From the NCBI GenBank assembly GCA_900539265.1, contig UQBM01000004.1, forward strand, positions 1-64,000: 64,000 nt of DNA, given 5' to 3'. Below the pieces are notes generated by a model, which did not search any database, was not told the DNA's origin, and was given only the letters and a program-made list of their open reading frames with translations. Positions 57,564 through 64,000 of the stretch are shown here, in pieces. The translations under genes and the position numbers were made by a program. This DNA comes from an uncultured Mollicutes bacterium. GTDB lineage: Bacteria > Bacillota_I > Bacilli_A > ML615J-28 > CAG-313. Numbering within the stretch: position 1 is the stretch's first letter; every line of letters begins with the position of its first letter.

Positions 57564-57594
57564 AAACCTTCTGTGTCTTATAGAAGGTTTTTTT
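57564..57594 (+). terminator. Terminator after the uL15-like gene
   Basis: AAACCTTCT pairs perfectly with AGAAGGTTT around nine bases, followed by T residues. Confidence 0.88.
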
Positions 57595-57677
57595 AAAATT
57601 TAATCATTTTTATTGGTATATTATTTAGATTCTTTGTAATAATAATATTGCAAAATATTAATAAGTGAGTATCTAAC

Positions 57678-57706
57678 TTGACTTTGAAGGCTAAAATGAG
57701 TATAAT
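57678..57706 (+). promoter_or_regulatory. Promoter of the str operon
   Basis: TTGACT at 57678-57683, a 17-base spacer and TATAAT at 57701-57706. A leader of about 100 bases follows before rpsL. It includes TTTTGACTATTGTCAAGACT, a small hairpin (TTGACTATTGTCAA), but I see no clear S7-type binding structure. Confidence 0.82.
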
Positions 57707-57816
57707 ATTAGAGGTTATGTTTTGACTATTGTCAAGACTATATTTTTTGAAGTATTGAAACACGTGGAAATGTGGAATATACATCAAATAACTAATAAAT
57801 GAAAGGAGAAAAAAAG

Positions 57817-58239
57817 ATGCCTACAATTAATCAATTAGTACGCAATTCACGCGAAGATAAGGTTAGAAAATCAAAATCACCACATCTTGGAATTGGTTTT
57901 AATTCTTTAAAGAAAGTTGCAACAACTATTAATTGTCCTCAGAAGAAAGGTGTTTGTACTCGTGTTACAACAATGACACCTAAAAAACCAAATTCTGCTA
58001 TTCGTAAGATGGCCCGTGTTCGTTTAAGTAATGGTATTGAAGTAACTGCTTATATTCCAGGTATTGGTCATAAGTTACAAGAACACAATACTGTATTAAT
58101 TCGTGGAGGTCGTGTTAGAGACTTACCAGGTGTTCGTTATCATATAATTCGTGGGACACTTGATACTACAGGTGTTGAAAGTCGTAAACAAGCCCGTTCT
58201 AAATATGGTGCAAAACGCCCAAAAGCTGGAAAAAAATAA
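57817..58239 (+). CDS. rpsL: 30S ribosomal protein S12
   Basis: A 140-residue decoding-centre protein. [12 protein letters not shown] starts it. [20 protein letters not shown] and [16 protein letters not shown] are the conserved streptomycin-site loops; the PKKPNSA Lys is wild type. ATG 57817 has AAAGGAG upstream; an in-frame ATG at 57799 precedes that site and is not used. First gene of rpsL-rpsG-fusA-tuf. Confidence 0.98.
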   Translation: MPTINQLVRNSREDKVRKSKSPHLGIGFNSLKKVATTINCPQKKGVCTRVTTMTPKKPNSAIRKMARVRLSNGIEVTAYIPGIGHKLQEHNTVLIRGGRVRDLPGVRYHIIRGTLDTTGVESRKQARSKYGAKRPKAGKK

Positions 58240-58278
58240 GATAAAATAAATTTATAAATGTAGAAAGGAGGAACCTTC

Positions 58279-58749
58279 ATGCCTCGTAAAGGACATGTTG
58301 CTCAAAGAAAAGTATTACCAGATCCAATATATAATTCAACACTTGTTACAAGACTAATCAATAGTGTAATGTTGGATGGTAAAAAAGGAGTGGCACAACA
58401 AATAATTTATGGTGCTTTTGATCGTGTATCTAAAACTACAGGTCGTGACCCACTAGAAGTATATAAACAAGCATTAGAAAATATTATGCCACAATTAGAG
58501 GTTAGATCACGCCGTGTAGGTGGTGCTAACTATCAAGTACCAGTTGAAGTTAGAGAAGCAAGACGCTATACTCTAGGTTTAAGATGGTTAACAAACTATG
58601 CTCGTCTTCGTAATGAAAAAACAATGGAAGAAAGATTAGCAAAAGAAATAATGGATGCCGCTAATGGTATAGGTGGTGCTGTTAAAAAACGTGAAGATAC
58701 TCATCGTATGGCTGAAGCAAATAAAGCATTTGCTCATTATCAATGGTAA
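58279..58749 (+). CDS. rpsG: 30S ribosomal protein S7
   Basis: A 156-residue assembly protein of the 30S head ([20 protein letters not shown] ... [12 protein letters not shown] ... [15 protein letters not shown]). Length is that of the standard bacterial form. It lies 39 bases after rpsL, behind AAAGGAGG. Confidence 0.98.
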   Translation: MPRKGHVAQRKVLPDPIYNSTLVTRLINSVMLDGKKGVAQQIIYGAFDRVSKTTGRDPLEVYKQALENIMPQLEVRSRRVGGANYQVPVEVREARRYTLGLRWLTNYARLRNEKTMEERLAKEIMDAANGIGGAVKKREDTHRMAEANKAFAHYQW

Positions 58750-58766
58750 TAGGAGATTAAAATAAA

Positions 58767-60842
58767 ATGGCTCGTGAATATTCATTACTCAATACACGTA
58801 ATATTGGTATAATGGCTCACATAGATGCTGGTAAAACCACATTTACTGAAAGAGTGCTATATCATACAGGAAAAATCCACAAAATTGGTGAAACCCATGA
58901 TGGTGCTGCACAAATGGACTGGATGGAACAAGAACAAGAAAGAGGGATTACAATTACCTCAGCGGCAACGACTGCTTTTTGGAAGGGACATCGAATCAAC
59001 GTCATTGATACTCCAGGACATGTTGACTTTACAGTTGAAGTAAGTCGTTCACTTAGAGTACTTGATGGTGCGGTTACAGTTCTTGATGCTCAAGCAGGAG
59101 TTGAGCCTCAAACTGAAACGGTTTGGCGTCAAGCAACGGATTATTTAGTACCAAGAATTGTTTTTATCAATAAAATGGATAAGACTGGTGCCGATTTCAA
59201 GTATAGTTGCCAATCATTAGATCATCGCCTTGGTGCTAATGCTCATCCAATTCAATATCCAATTGGTGCGGAAAATAATTTTAGAGGTATTATTGACCTT
59301 GTAACAATGAAAGCCTTTATTTATAATGAAGGTAGTGTTGATGAAGATGGACAAGAAGTAGAAATACCAGCAGAATTAAAAGATGAAGCGGAACTTTACC
59401 GTGATGAATTAATAAATGCGGTAGCAGAATTTGATGATGAATTAATGATGAATTATCTTGAGGGTGAAGAAATAACAACAGAAATACTAAAGTCTGCTAT
59501 TCGTAAGGGTACTCTTGCGGTAAAATTTTTCCCAATTCTTTGTGGAACAGCTTTTAAAAATAAAGGTGTAAAAAAAGTTTTGGATGCTATTATCGATTAT
59601 CTTCCATCACCAATTGAAGTAGCTCAAATTAAAGGGCATGATGAAGATGGCAATGAGGTTATTGTTAATTCAAATGATGATGCTCCATTTTCAGCATTAG
59701 CATTTAAAGTTATGACAGACCCTTATGTTGGTAAACTTACTTTCTTTAGAGTTTATTCAGGTCATCTAGAATCAGGTTCATATGTGCTTAATTCTACGAA
59801 AGATAAACGTGAAAGAATTGGTCGTATTCTTTTAATGCATGCGAACAATCGTACAGAAATTAAAGAAGTTTTTTCCGGAGATATTGCAGCAGCAGTTGGT
59901 CTAAAAGATACAACAACAGGTGATACAATGTGTGATCCAGATCATCCTGTTATTTTGGAAAAAATGGTTTTTCCAGAACCTGTAATATCAGTTGCAATAG
60001 AGCCTAAAACAAAAGGTGATCAAGATAAGATGTCAGTGGCACTTTCAAAACTTGCCGAAGAAGATCCAACCTTTAGAACTTATACCGATGCTGAAACTGG
60101 TCAAACTATTATTTCTGGTATGGGAGAATTACATTTAGATATCATTGTTGATAGAATGAGAAGGGAATTTCATGTTGAATGTAATGTAGGACAGCCTCAA
60201 GTATCATATCGTGAAACAATTAAAAAGAGTGCTGAAATTGAAGGTAAGTTTGTTCGTCAATCTGGTGGTCGTGGACAATATGGTCATTGCGTAGTCGTAT
60301 TTGAGCCAAACCCTGGTAAAGGATATGAATTTGTAGATGAGATTGTAGGGGGTGTTATTCCTCGTGAATATATCCCAGCTGTCAATAAAGGAATTGAAAA
60401 TGCACTTGCTAATGGTAACCTCGCTGGATTCCCAACTATTGATATAAAAGCAAGATTAGTTTTTGGTTCATATCATGATGTTGACTCTAGCCAAATTGCC
60501 TTTGAAGTAGCAGGTGGTATGGCTTTTAAAGCATCAGCAGATAAATGCCAACCAGTTTTATTAGAACCAATAGAATCAGTTGAAGTAATTGTCCCAGATG
60601 AATATGTTGGTACTGTAATTGGCGATTTATCAACACGTCGTGGACGTATTGACGGACAAGAAGCAAGAGGAAAAACACAATCTATTAAAGCTTTTGTTCC
60701 ACTTGCTGAAATGTTTGGATATGCAACAGCTCTTCGTTCAAATACGCAAGGTCGTGGTAATTATACTATGCAATTTGATCACTATGAAGAGTGCCCTAAA
60801 AATGTTGCAGAAGCAGTTGTAAAAAAACGTAATGCTCAATAA
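58767..60842 (+). CDS. fusA: Elongation factor G
   Basis: A 691-residue translocation GTPase. G1 is AHIDAGKTT near residue 18, G3 DTPGHVDF, G4 NKMDKTGAD. Domains II-V follow, including [15 protein letters not shown] in domain IV. It drives tRNA-mRNA movement on the ribosome. It starts 17 bases after rpsG. Confidence 0.98.
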   Translation: MAREYSLLNTRNIGIMAHIDAGKTTFTERVLYHTGKIHKIGETHDGAAQMDWMEQEQERGITITSAATTAFWKGHRINVIDTPGHVDFTVEVSRSLRVLDGAVTVLDAQAGVEPQTETVWRQATDYLVPRIVFINKMDKTGADFKYSCQSLDHRLGANAHPIQYPIGAENNFRGIIDLVTMKAFIYNEGSVDEDGQEVEIPAELKDEAELYRDELINAVAEFDDELMMNYLEGEEITTEILKSAIRKGTLAVKFFPILCGTAFKNKGVKKVLDAIIDYLPSPIEVAQIKGHDEDGNEVIVNSNDDAPFSALAFKVMTDPYVGKLTFFRVYSGHLESGSYVLNSTKDKRERIGRILLMHANNRTEIKEVFSGDIAAAVGLKDTTTGDTMCDPDHPVILEKMVFPEPVISVAIEPKTKGDQDKMSVALSKLAEEDPTFRTYTDAETGQTIISGMGELHLDIIVDRMRREFHVECNVGQPQVSYRETIKKSAEIEGKFVRQSGGRGQYGHCVVVFEPNPGKGYEFVDEIVGGVIPREYIPAVNKGIENALANGNLAGFPTIDIKARLVFGSYHDVDSSQIAFEVAGGMAFKASADKCQPVLLEPIESVEVIVPDEYVGTVIGDLSTRRGRIDGQEARGKTQSIKAFVPLAEMFGYATALRSNTQGRGNYTMQFDHYEECPKNVAEAVVKKRNAQ

Positions 60843-60925
60843 TAAAAACTTACGTTTTACTTGCAAAAAAAAAGAATTTATAATAAAATATTAATGAAAT
60901 AAAAAATAAAAAGGAGATTTTTATA

Positions 60926-62110
60926 ATGGCAAAGGAAAAATTTGTACGTACAAAACCCCATGTAAACATTGGTACGATTGGACATGTTGATCATGGGAAA
61001 ACAACTTTAACATCTGCTATCACTACTGTATTAGCAGAAAAAGGATTATCTCAAAAAATGGCTTATGATCAAATTGATGGAGCACCTGAAGAAAAAGCTC
61101 GTGGTATAACTATCAATACTTGTCACGTAGAATATGAAACAGAAAAACGTCATTATGCACACGTTGACTGCCCAGGACATGCTGACTATGTAAAAAATAT
61201 GATTACAGGTGCAGCACAAATGGATGGAGCAATCTTAGTTATTGCGGCAACTGATGGACCTATGGCTCAAACTCGTGAACACATTTTATTAAGTCGTCAA
61301 GTAGGTGTTCCTAAATTAATTGTATTCTTAAATAAATGCGATATGGTTGATGATGAAGAATTACTTGAACTTGTTGAAATGGAAGTTCGTGAATTATTAA
61401 ATGAATATGGATTCCCTGGTGATGATACTCCAATTATTCGTGGTTCAGCTTTAAAAGCTCTTGAAGGCGATCCAAAGGCTAAAGAAGCTATTATCAAATT
61501 AATGAATACTGTTGATGAATATATTCCTGATCCAGTTCGTGAAACTGATAAACCTTTCTTAATGCCAGTAGAAGATGTATTCTCTATTACTGGTCGTGGA
61601 ACTGTTGCTACAGGACGTGTTGAACGTGGAACAGTTAAAGTTGGCGATACAGTAGAAATTGTGGGTATTAAAGACACTCGTTCAGCAGTTATTACTGGTG
61701 TTGAAATGTTTAGAAAATTATTAGATCAAGCAGAAGCTGGTGATAATATTGGTGTATTACTTCGTGGTATCGCTCGTGAAGAAATTGTTCGTGGACAAGT
61801 ACTTGCAAAACCAAAATCAGTTACACCTCATTCTGAATTCAAAGCTGAGGTTTATGTATTAACTAAAGAAGAAGGTGGACGTCATACAGCATTCTTCTCA
61901 AACTATCGTCCTCAATTCTATTTTAGAACAACTGACGTTACAGGTGTTATTGAATTACCAGAAGGAACTGAAATGGTAATGCCTGGTGATAATACTCAAA
62001 TGACAGTTAAATTAATTCACCCAATTGCAGTAGAAAAAGGAACTAAATTCTCTATTCGTGAGGGTGGAAGAACAGTTGGTGCTGGTTCAGTTTCTGAATT
62101 AGAAAACTAA
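60926..62110 (+). CDS. tuf: Elongation factor Tu
   Basis: A 394-residue GTPase delivering aminoacyl-t[12 protein letters not shown] near residue 19, [25 protein letters not shown] and NKCDMVDD are the G motifs. [16 protein letters not shown] starts domain II. AAAAGGAG precedes the ATG. Last gene of the operon, 83 bases after fusA, then a strong terminator. Confidence 0.98.
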   Translation: MAKEKFVRTKPHVNIGTIGHVDHGKTTLTSAITTVLAEKGLSQKMAYDQIDGAPEEKARGITINTCHVEYETEKRHYAHVDCPGHADYVKNMITGAAQMDGAILVIAATDGPMAQTREHILLSRQVGVPKLIVFLNKCDMVDDEELLELVEMEVRELLNEYGFPGDDTPIIRGSALKALEGDPKAKEAIIKLMNTVDEYIPDPVRETDKPFLMPVEDVFSITGRGTVATGRVERGTVKVGDTVEIVGIKDTRSAVITGVEMFRKLLDQAEAGDNIGVLLRGIAREEIVRGQVLAKPKSVTPHSEFKAEVYVLTKEEGGRHTAFFSNYRPQFYFRTTDVTGVIELPEGTEMVMPGDNTQMTVKLIHPIAVEKGTKFSIREGGRTVGAGSVSELEN

Positions 62111-62131
62111 TGATTTAATTTAAATTAAAAT

Positions 62132-62159
62132 AGTCTCTATGAAAAATAGAGACTTTTTT
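62132..62159 (+). terminator. Terminator after tuf
   Basis: AGTCTCTAT pairs perfectly with ATAGAGACT around GAAAA, followed by six T residues. Confidence 0.93.
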
Positions 62160-62467
62160 GTTTTTTAATTTTCATCAATCTATATAAATTGTTAATTTTA
62201 ATTGTATAATTTATATAAATAAATATATTTTGATTTTAGAAAAGACAAAAAAAAACAAAATTCGATATATAAATGATGTATAATTTTTTGAAGAATTATA
62301 TGATAAAAATAATAAACTATAATTTATTTAATAATCGATGAAAAGTAAAGATGTATATATGCTAAATCTAACAAATATCATATTTAAATATTATAAAATT
62401 CTTTTGGTTTAGACTTGTCATTTTAAAAATTTATAAAATATGTCAATTTTAGGAGGTAAATTATATA
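62160..62467. other. Gene-free AT-rich region after the str operon
   Basis: Very AT-rich with no open frame or repeat I can support. AGGAGG at 62452-62457 is the ribosome binding site of the next gene. A promoter is likely within it, but no box stands out. Confidence 0.4.
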
Positions 62468-62983
62468 ATGACAAAAAAAAGTATAAGTTTAATAGTAATT
62501 TTTGTTTTCTTTTTTAGCATATGCGGTTGTAATAAACAAAATAAAATAGATTATAATTTAAGTTATAATCAAAATGAGGCATTTGGTTACAAAAAACTAG
62601 AAAAAGGTACACAACTTTATAGTAATGGTTTAATAAAATCATTAGAAGAATTAAAAAAGGAATGTACTGAATGGAACAATGATGCTTATAATGAAAGTTC
62701 GGATGGGTATTCTAGTGATTTGAATCAAAAACTAAGAGATTATGATGAGAACTATTTTAAAGAAAATGCTCTCATTATAGTTACATATGAAACGGCCAAT
62801 TACCTTAAAACAAAACTTAAACACATTATTGTTGATGGATCTACCTTAATCGTAAATATCAAACAAACAACTAAAATAGGAAATTATAGTACGGAGGCCT
62901 ATTTTTGGTCAATGTTAATTGAGATTAAAAAGAATGACATAATCAATGTCGATGAACTAAAGGTTAATTGTAATAAAAGGTGA
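62468..62983 (+). CDS. Lipoprotein, possibly PrcB-like
   Basis: A 171-residue protein with a type II signal peptide; lipobox SICGC puts the lipidated Cys near residue 20 (IFVFFFSICGC). The mature part has the pattern YDENYFKENALIIVTYET ... DGSTLIVNIKQTTKIG ... AYFWSMLIEIKK, which resembles the C-terminal domain of PrcB-type and other small Firmicute lipoproteins (beta sandwich). That match is from memory and uncertain. It precedes a broken secreted serine-protease-like gene by 5 bases, suggesting a protease/partner operon. Confidence 0.65.
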   Translation: MTKKSISLIVIFVFFFSICGCNKQNKIDYNLSYNQNEAFGYKKLEKGTQLYSNGLIKSLEELKKECTEWNNDAYNESSDGYSSDLNQKLRDYDENYFKENALIIVTYETANYLKTKLKHIIVDGSTLIVNIKQTTKIGNYSTEAYFWSMLIEIKKNDIINVDELKVNCNKR

Positions 62984-62988
62984 TAAAT

Positions 62989-64000
62989 ATGAAGAAAAGA
63001 ATTTTAACTATAGTATTATTTTTATTTTTTTCAATAGTTTTAAGTTAAAATACTGTAAAACTATTTGCATATGAAGATTCTAGCAATTTAAGTATAAATC
63101 AAGTATATTTATCAAATTTATCTCAAAGCATGAAAATATACTCTCAAATTATACTTGAATTTCAAGTTAGAACAGATTTTCATAATAATAAAGAATATAT
63201 GATTTATAACGAAAATTATGCTGGAGCATATATAGATGATACTGGAATGTTAAATATAGCAGTGGTAAATAATAATTCAGTTAATTATATGTCAAGTAAT
63301 CATAGTCAAGTTATTTATCAAGAGTTTACCTATTCGTACAATTTTCTTCAAAAAGTATTAAATTCAATTGAAGATATTATGCTAGAAAGTAGTGTTTATA
63401 TTGTAGGTATTGATGATGAATTAAATCATGTTTTTGTTGAATTAAATGATGAAACAGATGTAGAGGTTGTTATTCAACATCTACAAAATGAAGAGTTGTA
63501 TGAACCTAATGCATTATATTTTGAAGTAGATTCTGATGGTGGATTGTCAGAAACATCAAATATAACTTATGGTGGTGAATCAATTTTTCATAGATATACA
63601 ACGGGAATTATATCTAGAGGTACATTTGTGGTTAACGCTGTTTGTAATGATACGGGAAGACTTGGAGTCTTAACTAATGCACATGTGGCACCATATGATA
63701 CAACAATGAGTTATGGTGGGTATTGGGATGAATCAATAAGTAGTTTTACTGAAGAAATCTTCTTAGGGACGGCTTCAAAATCGAGACAACGATTCAATGT
63801 GTATATAAAGAAGATCCTTCAATTATAGCTACATTAGATATAAAGGTCGTTGAAGATACAAGTACAATAAAAGTTAGATTAAAATATGGATTTGATATTC
63901 GAGAAGATGGTACAATTAGTGGAACAGAAGTTACTAGTGGTTTAGGTAATGTAATTGAGGTAGCACAATTTCCAGATGTAACGATACATAAAGGTTATAC
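62989..64000 (+). pseudogene. Secreted serine-protease-like gene, stop in the signal peptide and a frameshift; runs off the window
   Basis: ATG 62989, behind AAAAGGTG, opens a signal peptide (MKKRILTIVLFLFFSIVLS) that meets TAA at 63046-63048. The same frame continues into a secreted-type protein from NTVKLFAYEDSSNLSINQ. GRLGVLTNAHVAP near 63655-63690 looks like the catalytic-His block of trypsin-fold (S1/V8-type) proteases. Near 63780 the frame shifts: ETTIQCVYKEDPSIIATLDIK continues in another frame to the window end (GTISGTEVTSGLGN). Two lesions make it a likely pseudogene. The Ser block lies beyond the window. Confidence 0.6.

Overview
The window is AT-rich, low-GC Gram-positive (Bacillota) DNA. 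The evidence is strong AGGAGG-type ribosome binding sites, TTGACA/TATAAT promoters, a CIRCE element, a B. subtilis-like pyrimidine gene order and Firmicute-type genes (fhs, dnaD, rqcH). Small CotF-like and Cse60-like proteins suggest a spore-forming ancestry. TGA is a normal stop here (for example rpoZ, hpt and dnaD end in TGA), so the standard bacterial code applies and this is not a TGA=Trp mollicute. An uncultured Erysipelotrichia/Bacilli-type lineage is plausible, but no marker in the window fixes the taxon.

Bases 1-10,460 are an accessory region. Single + strand genes, most with their own promoter, are separated by long intergenic stretches: an XRE regulator, a broken membrane protein, a Fic protein, three DUF4143-type AAA ATPases (one broken), two broken acetyltransferases and a broken small ORF. 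The intergenic stretches share a family of imperfect palindromes of the form GACAAAT-N8-CAAC ... GTTG-N8-ATTTGTC at 1083, 3126, 5449 and 7664, with a partial copy at 9403. A second repeat family sits at both ends (971 and 10,373). The layout resembles a gene-cassette array.

Bases 10,634-23,258 are a restriction island. It holds a half-size HsdS, HsdR, a YgjP-like metallopeptidase, HsdM, an active HsdS, a silent inverted HsdS without a start, and a tyrosine recombinase. Inverted repeats at two depths in the hsdS genes make this a phase-variable type I system. It is followed by a large DUF262/DUF1524 (GmrSD-type) protein. Bases 23,490-25,401 hold a decayed IS21-family transposase and a gene remnant.

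From 25,441 the window becomes mostly housekeeping: a DUF3737 beta-helix protein, a large multidomain lipoprotein, CIRCE-controlled htpG, two CotF-like proteins and fhs. The UMP operon pyrB-pyrC-carA-carB-pyrK-pyrD-pyrF-pyrE follows, preceded by a short leader-peptide ORF that ends on a terminator hairpin. Next come a phosphatase, an orphan GHKL ATPase, purB-purA-FAD protein-hpt, dnaD-nth, cse60 and rqcH. Then come gmk-rpoZ-M32 carboxypeptidase-uL15-like protein and the str operon rpsL-rpsG-fusA-tuf. The last 1.5 kb is accessory again: a lipoprotein and a broken secreted serine-protease-like gene that runs off the window.

Purine, pyrimidine and one-carbon genes dominate the core (fhs supplies formyl-THF; pyr, pur, hpt and gmk make and salvage nucleotides). 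Every disrupted gene lies in the accessory parts.
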